DNA from: Arcobacter porcinus
GTDB taxonomy: Bacteria > Campylobacterota > Campylobacteria > Campylobacterales > Arcobacteraceae
Length of the DNA: 64,000 nt
NCBI RefSeq assembly: GCF_004299785.2
Contig: NZ_CP036246.2
Location: 1,302,001 to 1,366,000, forward strand
Direction of reading: 5' to 3'
Position numbers and translations under genes: made by a program. Below the pieces are notes generated by a model. The model made no database searches. It was not told the origin of the DNA and saw only the letters and a list, made by a program, of their open reading frames with translations. The first letter of the stretch is position 1. Each line of letters begins with the position of its first letter. Shown piece after piece: positions 7,501 to 15,636 of this stretch.

Positions 7501-8523
7501 AAAAAAAAACAGAACTAAAAAATATCCTATAAAACATAAGTATATAAATAGAAGTAAAGTTAAATAAAAGGGTTTTATTCCAACCTCTTTAAACTTTTTA
7601 AGATTTGTATTTAATCCTAAAGCAAACATTGCCATTGTTAAAACTGTCATATCTATGTAATTTATTGTCTTTATTGTTTTAATATTTAAAAAATCAAAAG
7701 AGTTAAAAGCAACAACAACTATAAAAATTACTGCAAACCAAGGAATTATAATTTTGCTTTTTGCTCTTATATTTTCACTATTTGGAAATTTAATCAAAAA
7801 ATATGATAAAAGAAGTAAAAATGGAACCAAAAACATAACTCTAATCATTTTTACAATTATTGCACTATTTGTAGCTTCATCACTTACCATATTTCCTGCT
7901 GCAACAACATTTGCAACTTCATGCAAAACTGCACCAAAATAGATTCCTATTTGATTGTTATCCAAAGGTATTAATCCAATATTGTATAAAAAAGGTAACA
8001 AAAACATCCCAATTGATCCAAAAATAACAACAAAAGATACAGCAATTGCACTTTTATATGACTCATTTTTTAAAACACCAGATGTTGCCATAACAGCAGC
8101 TGCTCCACAAATAGATGCTCCTGAGCTACATAAGATTGTTACTTCTCTATCAAGTTTTAATACTTTAACTCCAATAAAATACCCTAAAATAAAAGTTGAA
8201 AAAACTATAAAAAAAGCTACAAAAACTCCACCAAAACCAACATTTGCAATATCTTGAAAACTAAGTCTAAAACCATACAATATAATTCCAACTCTTAGAA
8301 GTTTTTTTGCACTAAATGTTATAGCTTGATTATATTTATCAAAAAAGCTCTCTTTTATTGTATTTGCAAAAAATATCCCTAAAATAATTCCAACGATTAA
8401 TGGGCTTATTGCCAAACTTGAAACTATTTTTGAATTTGCAATAGATATTGATATTATTGCAAAAACAAATATTACTAATGTTCCTATTATTAATAATTTT
8501 ATATCTTGATTATTTGTTTTCAT
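7495..8523 (-). CDS. yeiH: YeiH-family putative sulfate exporter
   Basis: The 342-residue protein has about ten membrane segments and the family signature CSSGASICGAAAVMAT near residues 132-147, followed by GAVLHEVANVVAAG near 197-210. This is the UPF0324/YeiH group, annotated as putative sulfate exporters on limited evidence. A LysR regulator gene is divergent, 99 bases away, as in the yeiE-yeiH pair of enterobacteria. It probably exports an inorganic sulfur anion or another small anion under control of that regulator. Confidence 0.85.
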   Translation of the reverse strand: MKTNNQDIKLLIIGTLVIFVFAIISISIANSKIVSSLAISPLIVGIILGIFFANTIKESFFDKYNQAITFSAKKLLRVGIILYGFRLSFQDIANVGFGGVFVAFFIVFSTFILGYFIGVKVLKLDREVTILCSSGASICGAAAVMATSGVLKNESYKSAIAVSFVVIFGSIGMFLLPFLYNIGLIPLDNNQIGIYFGAVLHEVANVVAAGNMVSDEATNSAIIVKMIRVMFLVPFLLLLSYFLIKFPNSENIRAKSKIIIPWFAVIFIVVVAFNSFDFLNIKTIKTINYIDMTVLTMAMFALGLNTNLKKFKEVGIKPFYLTLLLFIYLCFIGYFLVLFFFN

Positions 8524-8576
8524 AATAAATCTCCTTTAATTTTAAAACTATATTCTTATTTTTTTAATTTGTAAAA

Positions 8577-8594
8577 TATATTATTTTTAATATA
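8577..8594. repeat. Inverted repeat in the yeiH-lysR divergent region
   Basis: TATATTA and TAATATA are perfect 7-base arms separated by TTTT. The position between divergent genes and the T-N11-A spacing suit a LysR operator, but the pure A/T content makes chance a serious alternative. Confidence 0.3.
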
Positions 8595-8622
8595 ATAATA
8601 AATAATTTTAATAAGGAAAAAT

Positions 8623-9492
8623 ATGACACTAAAAGAGTTAAGTTTTTTTTATAAACTTTGTGAAAATTCCCAAGTAACACAGGTGGCAAGTGAGTTAAAT
8701 ATAAGTCAATCAGCTATTTCATTAGCTATAAAATCACTTGAAAGTAGTCTAAATGAACAACTATTTGATAGAATTGGTAAAAAACTAATACTAAATGAAA
8801 AGGGGAAATATTTTAAAGAAAAAACTTACTCTCACTATCTAGCACTTGTTGATGCAAAAACAATTTTTCAAGAGAATAAACTAGCTGGACATATAAAAAT
8901 AGCAGCAAGTAAAACAATATCAAACTATATTATGCCTAATATTTATTTTGATTTTTTATCAAAATATAAGGATGTAAAACTCGATATTTTAACAATAAAT
9001 TCAAGCAAAATAATAGATAAAATTTTAAAAAGTGAACTTGATATTGGACTTATTGAAGTAGATATACAAAATAGTAATTTAGTCAAAGAGAAGTTATCAA
9101 ATGATGAGCTAATAGTTGTTACAAGTGATAAAGAGTATAAAAAAGAGAGTTTTATTGATACTATTGATAAAAAATGGATTTTAAGAGAGCTTGGAAGTGG
9201 AACTAGAGAGATCTTTATAGCAAAAATTGGAGAAATTGCAAAAGAGTTAGATATTTTTATGCAACTACAAGATTTTGAAGAGATAAAAACTATTGTTTTA
9301 AACAACTCAAATACAGTAACTGCTATTTCAAAAGTAGTTGTGAAAAAAGAGTTAGAAGAGAAAAAATTGTTTGAAATAAAATTAAAAAATTTAAAGCTAC
9401 AAAGAGAGTTCTATCTAATTTATCATAAAGAGAAATCAAAAAACCTACTTTTTGAAACCTTTATTGAGTTTATAAAAAGTAGATTTAATTAA
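8623..9492 (+). CDS. LysR-family transcriptional regulator
   Basis: A 289-residue LysR-type regulator. Residues 1-60 carry the winged HTH (VTQVASELNISQSAISLAIKSLE), followed by a linker helix and a periplasmic-binding-like effector domain (LAGHIKIAASKTISNYIMP onward, with LDIGLIEVDI near residue 142). It reads away from yeiH, so it most likely controls that transporter and itself. The effector is unknown; by analogy with YeiE it might be sulfite or another sulfur compound, but nothing in the sequence proves this. AAGGA precedes the ATG. Confidence 0.88.
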   Translation: MTLKELSFFYKLCENSQVTQVASELNISQSAISLAIKSLESSLNEQLFDRIGKKLILNEKGKYFKEKTYSHYLALVDAKTIFQENKLAGHIKIAASKTISNYIMPNIYFDFLSKYKDVKLDILTINSSKIIDKILKSELDIGLIEVDIQNSNLVKEKLSNDELIVVTSDKEYKKESFIDTIDKKWILRELGSGTREIFIAKIGEIAKELDIFMQLQDFEEIKTIVLNNSNTVTAISKVVVKKELEEKKLFEIKLKNLKLQREFYLIYHKEKSKNLLFETFIEFIKSRFN

Positions 9493-9498
9493 TATATT

Positions 9499-10377
9499 TT
9501 ATTTTTGTCTTAAAATAACAACTGTTGCAACAGCTGATATTAAAATCCCTATAAAAATACCAAAACTTATAGTTTGTTTATCAAAAATATAAACCAATAC
9601 TGCAACCATTGCGGGACTTAAATATGTATATGCCATAAGCTTCTTTGAACCTAAAACAATAGATGCTTTTTGATATAAAAATAGAGTTATTACAGTTGTT
9701 ACTATACTTAAATAAAGCATTAAATATAGTAAATTTCCCTCTATTTTGTCCCATTGTAAAGCTATATCTAAAACTTGCATAGATAAAAACATCCAAATAA
9801 TCCCACCCAAAAGTGTAGAAAAAACTAAAACAAGTAAAATATCTCCATCTTTATGTAAAAGTTTTAAAAATATTGAGTAAAAAGCCATAGATACACAAGC
9901 AATTAAAAATATAATATCTCCATAATTTAAAGAAAAATGTAAAAACAAAGATAAATTTGATTTAAAAACAACAATTAATGTTCCAATCATAGCTATTAAA
10001 TATATGATTAATTGCTTAAAACTAATCTTATCCTTAAAGAAAAATATACATAAAATTGCAGTCATTAGAGGAACTAAAGTGTATAAAGTACTTGTATTTA
10101 ATACTGTTGTTGTTTCAAGTGCTTTAAACATTCCGATAAAATAAATTGAATAAAAAAAGCTTATTATTAAACCTCTTTTAAAAGTAGACTTAAATTTTTC
10201 TCTATACTCTTTTTTTATAAATATTGGACTTAAAACCAAAGTTGCTAGGACAAATCTATACATAGTAATTGAAATTGGGTCAATAATACCTGAGAGTTTA
10301 CCAGAAACCAAAAATGAACTAGCAATCAAAATAGTTGCTAAAAGTACATATAAATGAGCTTTTATTGTTTCATTCAT
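9499..10377 (-). CDS. EamA/DMT-family transporter (first paralogue)
   Basis: This 292-residue protein has ten predicted membrane helices in two EamA repeats, with the typical LNTSTLYTLVPLMTAILCIFF motif near residues 93-113 and VLGSKKLMAYTYLSPAM near 240-256. It closely resembles the 294-residue protein at 11574-12458. The start overlaps the stop of the upstream oxidoreductase gene (TAATG), so the two are translationally coupled. Members export metabolites, amino acids or toxic compounds; the substrate is not evident. Confidence 0.85.
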   Translation of the reverse strand: MNETIKAHLYVLLATILIASSFLVSGKLSGIIDPISITMYRFVLATLVLSPIFIKKEYREKFKSTFKRGLIISFFYSIYFIGMFKALETTTVLNTSTLYTLVPLMTAILCIFFFKDKISFKQLIIYLIAMIGTLIVVFKSNLSLFLHFSLNYGDIIFLIACVSMAFYSIFLKLLHKDGDILLVLVFSTLLGGIIWMFLSMQVLDIALQWDKIEGNLLYLMLYLSIVTTVITLFLYQKASIVLGSKKLMAYTYLSPAMVAVLVYIFDKQTISFGIFIGILISAVATVVILRQK

Positions 10378-10910
10378 TATAAACTCTTTAACTTATTTAT
10401 ATGTTCAATATAATTTTTTGCTTGAACTTCTAAATCTTCATCACTTATTACAAAAGTTTCATAAGTAACAAATGGTTTTTCATAATTCATTTTTATATAA
10501 TTTGCTGTCGCTTCAAATGGTTTTAAGAACTCCTCAATACTATATTTATTTGCACCATTTTGGCTAAATTCTTTTGAATTAGCTCCTGTACTAGTGCAAA
10601 TAGAAAGGATTTTATTCTCTAATATATAATTATCTCCATAAGCAAAATCATACTCTAAAACTACATCTAACCACTCTTTTAGAAGTGCTGGTGAACTTAG
10701 CCAATACATTGGAAATTGAAAAATTATAATATCATTTTCAACTAATAATTTTTGCTCTTTTTTTACATCTATTTTAAAATCTGAATATTTTTTATAAAGA
10801 TTATTTACTGTTACATTTGACTCTTTACTTGCAAATTCAAGTAAAGCTTTATTTACTCTTGACTCGTTATCTAAATTTGGATGAACTACATTGATTAAAA
10901 CTTTTTTCAT
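10377..10910 (-). CDS. Flavodoxin-fold NAD(P)H oxidoreductase (KefF/MdaB-like)
   Basis: A 177-residue protein of the flavodoxin-like NAD(P)H dehydrogenase family: MKKVLINVVHPN at the first strand, IIIFQFPMYWLSSPALLKEWLD near residues 66-83 (the classic FMN and substrate loop), and CTSTGA near 109. Family members reduce quinones or other electrophiles with two electrons and bind FMN or FAD. It lies between a Crp-type regulator gene upstream and an EamA exporter gene downstream, which suggests a detoxify-and-export unit. Confidence 0.85.
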   Translation of the reverse strand: MKKVLINVVHPNLDNESRVNKALLEFASKESNVTVNNLYKKYSDFKIDVKKEQKLLVENDIIIFQFPMYWLSSPALLKEWLDVVLEYDFAYGDNYILENKILSICTSTGANSKEFSQNGANKYSIEEFLKPFEATANYIKMNYEKPFVTYETFVISDEDLEVQAKNYIEHINKLKSL

Positions 10911-10944
10911 TTTACTATCCTTTAAAAAATTTAAAGAATAATAG

Positions 10945-10966
10945 ATGATTTATAAAATAAAATCAT
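10945..10966. repeat. Inverted repeat upstream of the oxidoreductase gene
   Basis: ATGATTT (10945-10951) and AAATCAT (10960-10966) flank 8 bases in the gap between the Crp-type regulator stop and the oxidoreductase start. It could be an operator for the regulator or the 3' hairpin of the regulator mRNA. Confidence 0.3.
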
Positions 10967-10980
10967 TTACATATGTTGAT

Positions 10981-11577
10981 TTATTTACTATTTTTTAGTT
11001 TACTTCTAATTCTACTTAGTTGAGTTGCAGTAATACCTAAATGGTCTGCTATATAGTGTAAAGGTATCCTGTTTTCAATATTTGGATTGTTTTTTATCAA
11101 GTTTTGGTATCGCAGTTTTGCATCATCAAGTATTAAAGAAATCTCATTTTTCTCTTTTACAATAACCCAATTTTTTTCTAAATAGTTTATATAAAAGTTT
11201 TTAAACTCATCGTACTTTGAAATAAGTTCTTTATATTTATCATAGTCAATAAAGATTAAACTACAATCTTCTAAAGCTTCAATACTCAAATAAGAAGTCT
11301 CTTTTGTAAGTAAAGATACTTTTGAAGTAGAAAAATAGTTTTCAATAAATAGATTTTTTGTGTAAGTTTTTCCATTTTCATCTAAATAGTAAGTTCGTAA
11401 AACTCCTTTGCAAATAAAATATATATATTTTGCTTTTGAGTAATTATCTAGTAAAATTTCACCTTTTTTTATCTCTTTAAAAAAAGTAATATCTTTTAGT
11501 TTCTCAAATCTTTCATCATCAAAAACAAAATATTCATCACAAGCTTTTCTAAACTGTTTATAAAAATCTTTTATCAA
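10981..11577 (-). CDS. Crp/Fnr-family transcriptional regulator
   Basis: The 198-residue protein has an N-terminal cyclic-nucleotide-binding-like beta-barrel (EIKKGEILLDNYSKAKYIYFI near residues 35-55) and a short C-terminal HTH (IPLHYIADHLGITATQLSRIRSKL, 171-194). There are no FNR-type N-terminal cysteines and no canonical cAMP arginine/glutamate set, so the ligand is unknown. Its start overlaps the stop of the EamA paralogue upstream by four bases, placing it in an operon with an exporter and probably with the oxidoreductase and second exporter downstream. Confidence 0.82.
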   Translation of the reverse strand: MIKDFYKQFRKACDEYFVFDDERFEKLKDITFFKEIKKGEILLDNYSKAKYIYFICKGVLRTYYLDENGKTYTKNLFIENYFSTSKVSLLTKETSYLSIEALEDCSLIFIDYDKYKELISKYDEFKNFYINYLEKNWVIVKEKNEISLILDDAKLRYQNLIKNNPNIENRIPLHYIADHLGITATQLSRIRSKLKNSK

Positions 11578-12458
11578 GACTTTTGCCTTAAAATGATAAT
11601 TGTAGCAAATGCAGATAATAAAATACCACCTAAAACTCCAAAAGAGATAGTTTGCCCTTCAAATAAAAACATTATTATTGTAACTATTGCTGGATTTAGA
11701 TAAATATATGCCATCATCTTTTTTGCACCCAAAACTAAAGTTGCTTTTTGATATAAAAAAAGAGTTATTATTGTAGTACCAACAATCAAATAAAGAAGTG
11801 AATAGTAATGATTTAACTCTAACTTATCCCACTCATAAGATATATTCAAAATCTGCATAGTTAAACTCATCCAGATAACTCCACCAAAAAGTGTAGCAAA
11901 AACTAAAACAAGCAATTCATCTTTTTTGCTATATAAAAGTTTTATAAATATTGGATACAAAGCCATAGAAAAAGAGGCTATTAAAAACACAATATCACCT
12001 CTATTTAGGCTTAGTGATAAAAACAAAGAGAAATCAGCATTAAACACAACTACGCAAGTTGAAATTATCCCTAAAATATATACAAACAACTGTTTTAAAA
12101 CAATTTTTTCCTTAAAGAAAAATATACATAAAATTGCTGTCATTAAAGGAACTAAAGTATAAATAGAGCCTGTATTTAAAACTGTTGTATACTCCAAAGC
12201 TTTGAACATTCCAATAAAATATAAAGAGTAAAAAAGGCTTATAACCATAGCTTTTGGCAAAAATTTTGGTACAGCTTTTACTCTATTTTTATTAAAAATT
12301 ACAAGTGGTGATAAAAAAATAAGTGCTAAAACAAATCTATAAAGAGTTAATGATATTGCATCTATTGTGCTTGAAAGTTTATATGATGCAAGAAATGATC
12401 CTGCTATAAAAATTGTTGCTATTACTACATAAATATGAGCTTTTGTTGATTGTTGCAA
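11574..12458 (-). CDS. EamA/DMT-family transporter (second paralogue)
   Basis: This 294-residue, ten-helix protein shares long stretches with the EamA protein at 9499-10377, such as LYTLVPLMTAILCIFFF and FSLFLSLSLNRGDIVFLIA. The two probably arose by duplication. It is the first gene of the minus-strand run and overlaps the Crp-type regulator gene by ATGA. Its promoter must lie in the 129-base divergent gap shared with gdx. The exported substrate is unknown; the regulator and oxidoreductase neighbours suggest a stress-related metabolite. Confidence 0.85.
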   Translation of the reverse strand: MQQSTKAHIYVVIATIFIAGSFLASYKLSSTIDAISLTLYRFVLALIFLSPLVIFNKNRVKAVPKFLPKAMVISLFYSLYFIGMFKALEYTTVLNTGSIYTLVPLMTAILCIFFFKEKIVLKQLFVYILGIISTCVVVFNADFSLFLSLSLNRGDIVFLIASFSMALYPIFIKLLYSKKDELLVLVFATLFGGVIWMSLTMQILNISYEWDKLELNHYYSLLYLIVGTTIITLFLYQKATLVLGAKKMMAYIYLNPAIVTIIMFLFEGQTISFGVLGGILLSAFATIIILRQKS

Positions 12459-12504
12459 AACTTTACCTTAATTGATTTTTATTTATATTTTATCTAATAT
12501 TTAC

Positions 12505-12510
12505 TAAAAT
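12505..12510 (+). promoter_or_regulatory. Probable -10 box of gdx
   Basis: TTTACTAAAAT with hexamer TAAAAT at 12505-12510 would start transcription near 12517, just before the riboswitch hairpins, so both hairpins lie in the transcript. Confidence 0.45.
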
Positions 12511-12524
12511 AGGCTTCTACAAAA

Positions 12525-12587
12525 GCTAGGACGACCTAGCCTCTTTACTCATTCAAGGACGGCCTTAAATTTTTCAAAAGGATTTTT
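12525..12587 (+). promoter_or_regulatory. Guanidine-II (mini-ykkC) riboswitch
   Basis: Two stem-loops carry the class-defining ACGR tetraloops. The first is GCTAGG-ACGA-CCTAGC at 12525-12540, the second AAGG-ACGG-CCTT at 12555-12566, joined by 14 bases, with the ribosome site AAAAGG (12576-12581) close downstream. In this class guanidinium bridges the two loops and frees the Shine-Dalgarno region, turning translation on. The gene downstream is a guanidinium-exporter homologue, which is the typical target. Confidence 0.9.
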
Positions 12588-12905
12588 ATGAGTTGGACAA
12601 TACTATTTTTAGCAGGTATTTTTGAGATATTTTGGGCAGTTGGTTTAAAATATAGTGATGGGTTTACAAAACTATTTCCAACTATTTTTACTATTGTTAC
12701 TATGATTATTAGTTTTTATCTTCTTAGCCTTGCTTTAAAAGCTCTTCCTATTGGTACAGCTTATGCTGTTTGGGTAGGTATTGGAACAGTTGGAACTGTA
12801 ATTGCTGGAATATTTTTATTTGGTGAATCTATGAATTTACTTAGAATTATAAGTATTATTTTTATTTTAATAGGAATAATTGGTCTTAAATTTACTACAA
12901 ATTAA
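12588..12905 (+). CDS. gdx: Guanidinium exporter Gdx (SMR family, formerly SugE)
   Basis: A 105-residue, four-helix small multidrug resistance protein. The AGIFEIFWAVGLKYSDGF N-terminus with central E13 and W16 is the Gdx/SugE signature rather than that of EmrE-type drug pumps. GTAYAVWVGIGTVGT near residues 56-70 is the conserved helix-3 segment. Gdx works as an antiparallel homodimer exchanging guanidinium for two protons in the inner membrane. The guanidine-II riboswitch directly upstream agrees with this role. The gene ends 11 bases inside the convergent histidine kinase gene. Confidence 0.92.
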   Translation: MSWTILFLAGIFEIFWAVGLKYSDGFTKLFPTIFTIVTMIISFYLLSLALKALPIGTAYAVWVGIGTVGTVIAGIFLFGESMNLLRIISIIFILIGIIGLKFTTN

Positions 12906-14037
12906 AAATATATGTAAAAGTAGAACCTTGATTCTCTTTTGATTCAAGATTTACTTTTACACAATTTTTTAGGCATATATTTTTTACAATACTAAGCCCT
13001 ATTCCAAAACCACCTGTGATATTATCACCTCTATAATATCTTTCAAAAACAGTTGATGTATCTTTTATACCAATTCCCTCATCTTTGAAAACTAACTCTA
13101 GTTTATTATCTTTTTTCTCTAGTTTTACATAGATATTTGAATTGTTTTTTGAGTATTTAATAGCATTTGATAAGTTATTATCAACTATTCTATATAGCTC
13201 TATTTCATTGAAAAAGATATCTATATTTTGTTCTATATTTTTATGAAAAACTATACTTTTGCTTGTTGCTAAATCATTAAAAAACTCAACTCTTTTTTCT
13301 AAAAATGAAGATATATTCATATATCTTTTCTCTTCTTTTACTGCATTTTGTTGCATATAGTATTCTAAATCTTCATAAATAATTGTCATATTTTTTAGTG
13401 CTGATTTTACTCTTAATATATTTTTATCATTTTTAAGTTTTAGTGAAAGCATATCAATATTTATTCTAGCAACTCCAATAGGAGTTTTAAGCTCATGCAT
13501 AGCATCTTTTAAAAACTCATCTAAATAAGTATTTAGCTTTTTATATGGCTCAATACTCTGTTTTATAACAAGAAAAGATAGAACAAAAATAAACAGACTA
13601 ACAATTGAAATAAGTATTAATACATTATAAATAACTTCACTATAATCAATATCTTTACAAACAACTAAATAGTTTTTATCTAAAATATTATTTACTAAAA
13701 CTTTTTTATAACAAAAAACATCACTATATGCTTTATAATCATTTTCAAAAAAATCTAAAGATTGATTTGTAGAAAAAATCTCATTTTTATTCTCATCAAA
13801 AATAGTTGAATAAAATATATTTGATCTAGGAAAATAGAATATCTCTCCATTTTGTTCAGTAAAATTATCTATTTTTAGAACAACTTGATTTGAGTAGTTT
13901 TGTAAATCTAATCTATCTTTTATATCCTGATTTTTTATACTTGCATCAATATAAAAATATATTGGAATAAAAGCTATAAAAAGTGTAATAAGTGCTTGAA
14001 TTAAAATATATTTTAATTCACTTCTACTATTTTTCAA
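12895..14037 (-). CDS. Sensor histidine kinase
   Basis: A 380-residue kinase: membrane helix about 10-30, a roughly 105-residue periplasmic loop, helix about 137-158, then the HisKA H-box DAMHELKTP with phospho-acceptor H181, N-box DNNLSNAIKYS, G1 DEGIGI and G2 GGFGIGLSIV. It is the last gene of an operon with a response regulator (11-base overlap), a Cache-domain protein and a TsdA-like dihaem cytochrome. I infer that the system senses a sulfur oxyanion or another electron acceptor and controls the cytochrome. The periplasmic loop has no recognisable named domain. Confidence 0.88.
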   Translation of the reverse strand: MKNSRSELKYILIQALITLFIAFIPIYFYIDASIKNQDIKDRLDLQNYSNQVVLKIDNFTEQNGEIFYFPRSNIFYSTIFDENKNEIFSTNQSLDFFENDYKAYSDVFCYKKVLVNNILDKNYLVVCKDIDYSEVIYNVLILISIVSLFIFVLSFLVIKQSIEPYKKLNTYLDEFLKDAMHELKTPIGVARINIDMLSLKLKNDKNILRVKSALKNMTIIYEDLEYYMQQNAVKEEKRYMNISSFLEKRVEFFNDLATSKSIVFHKNIEQNIDIFFNEIELYRIVDNNLSNAIKYSKNNSNIYVKLEKKDNKLELVFKDEGIGIKDTSTVFERYYRGDNITGGFGIGLSIVKNICLKNCVKVNLESKENQGSTFTYIFNL

Positions 14038-14686
14038 TTTTATATCCTAAAAATCTTTTTGTAATAATAAAGTCATTGCTCGTTTTTTCTCTAACTCTTT
14101 TTATGCACATTCTAATATCTGCATATGATATATCTTTATTTTCCCAAACATTATCATGTAAACTCTCAATAGATACAAAAAAACCTCTATTTTGAACCAA
14201 AAAAGATACAAGTTCTAACTCTTTTTGTGATAATTCTATTAAATTATCATTTCTATAAAGAGCCATTTTTTTGATTGAGAATTTATAGTTTAAACTTAAA
14301 TCTATTAAATCTTCACTACTTTGAAAATGGTTCTTTATCTGTTGTTCAATTCTATGTTTTAACTCAATCATATCAAAAGGTTTTCTTATATAATCATTAC
14401 AACCTAAAGTATATCCATGGCTTAAATCATTTATATCTGTAAGTGAAGTTAAAATTATAATTGGAGTATCAATAGAAGCTTCTCTTACATATTTTACAAT
14501 AGAAAAACCATCTATTTTTGGAACTCTAATATCAAGTAAAAGAAGATCATACTTTGTATCAAAAATAGCATTTAGTGCTTTTTCTCCATCTTCAAAATCA
14601 TCTACTTCAAATTCTAACTCTTCCAAAAACTCTTTGATTGATTCTTTATACAAATAATCATCTTCAAGCAAAAGTATCTTTATCAT
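14027..14686 (-). CDS. OmpR-family response regulator
   Basis: A 219-residue regulator: receiver domain 1-120 with acidic pocket ED(9-10), phospho-acceptor D52 (LLLLDIRVPKIDG), a threonine/serine at LTS near residue 80 and K in IRKPFD near 102; a winged-helix DNA-binding domain follows (ELSQKELELVSFLVQNRG, about 152 onward). It overlaps the Cache gene by ATGA and the kinase gene by 11 bases, so all three are co-translated. Likely targets include the cytochrome gene at the head of the operon. Confidence 0.9.
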   Translation of the reverse strand: MIKILLLEDDYLYKESIKEFLEELEFEVDDFEDGEKALNAIFDTKYDLLLLDIRVPKIDGFSIVKYVREASIDTPIIILTSLTDINDLSHGYTLGCNDYIRKPFDMIELKHRIEQQIKNHFQSSEDLIDLSLNYKFSIKKMALYRNDNLIELSQKELELVSFLVQNRGFFVSIESLHDNVWENKDISYADIRMCIKRVREKTSNDFIITKRFLGYKIEK

Positions 14687-15618
14687 TTTATTATAATTCT
14701 CTTCTCTAAACTATTTTGAATATCTCCTGTATGATTGCTATCTTTTATCTCTCCATGATAGTTATAATTAGGAAGATATACAAAATTCTTTATATATTTA
14801 TCAAATGATAAAACTAAAATACCTGCACTCTTATTTTCAAAACTTCCTAAAGAGATTTTAGAATATATTTTTGAGCTATTTTCTATAAAAAATTTATCAC
14901 TATTTATAAGAGTTAATAGTGTTTTATCATTTAATTCATCAATACTATTGTGTAAAACTACAAAATTATCTATTCTTTTATTATTTTTATATAGTTTTGC
15001 AATCTCTAAAAAATCATCTTCAAGTAAAATAGCAGATGATATTCCTAAACTTTTCAATCTATAAACTAAATCTTTGAAATCAACTATTATCTCAATTGAG
15101 CCTATAAATTCCATATTTTTATTATAAATTGGAGCAATTGCTTTTATATTAAATCTTTTTCCTAGTTCACTTGATACAAAAGGTTTTTGATTAGTTTTTA
15201 CCTTAACAAGTCCTTCTCTAAAGCTCGATAAATTTTCTCCAAAATCTTTATCCTCCCAACTTCTAGTAAATACTTCAAGATTCTTTGTATGAATTTGAAC
15301 ATCAATATCATGTTTTGTATATGTTTTGATAATATCTAATATTTTTAAAAGCTCTTTTTTTAACTCTATATTATTTTTATTTTCTAAATTTTTAACAATC
15401 TCTTGATTTCGTGAAAACATTAAAGCTAAAGACAAAGCTTGATTTTTTTGATTTTCTAACTCATTTTCAATAATTTGGATTTGATTTGACACAAATATGT
15501 CAAGATTTTTTTTATCTAAAATATTATTGTATTTATTTAAAAAGTATATAAAAAAAAGAACCAAAATAATAAAAAGTATAACTATCTTTTTGTAGGTTTT
15601 TATAAAAGGAAGTATCAT
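14683..15618 (-). CDS. Membrane-anchored periplasmic Cache-type sensor protein
   Basis: A 311-residue protein with one N-terminal membrane helix (about 12-29), a long helix with heptad-like spacing (30-90), then a sensor domain of the double-Cache type: YTKHDIDVQIHTKNLEVFTRSW, KAIAPIYNKNMEFIGSIEIIVDF and a second alpha/beta unit. There is no C-terminal membrane helix and no kinase, HAMP or output domain. It therefore looks like a detached ligand-binding subunit for the neighbouring histidine kinase. RBS AAGGAG lies just before the start, with the ATG in the loop of a small hairpin (AGTATC/GATACT, 15611-15628). Confidence 0.75.
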   Translation of the reverse strand: MILPFIKTYKKIVILFIILVLFFIYFLNKYNNILDKKNLDIFVSNQIQIIENELENQKNQALSLALMFSRNQEIVKNLENKNNIELKKELLKILDIIKTYTKHDIDVQIHTKNLEVFTRSWEDKDFGENLSSFREGLVKVKTNQKPFVSSELGKRFNIKAIAPIYNKNMEFIGSIEIIVDFKDLVYRLKSLGISSAILLEDDFLEIAKLYKNNKRIDNFVVLHNSIDELNDKTLLTLINSDKFFIENSSKIYSKISLGSFENKSAGILVLSFDKYIKNFVYLPNYNYHGEIKDSNHTGDIQNSLEKRIIIK

Positions 15619-15636
15619 TTAAGATACTCCTTTTTA

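Noticed and set aside
7955-8257. Plus-strand open frame inside yeiH
   Set aside because: It lies antisense to conserved yeiH membrane segments and shows no protein-like pattern.
8943-9305. Minus-strand open frame inside the LysR gene
   Set aside because: It is antisense to the effector domain; Ser/Ile-rich shadow coding typical of AT-rich genes.
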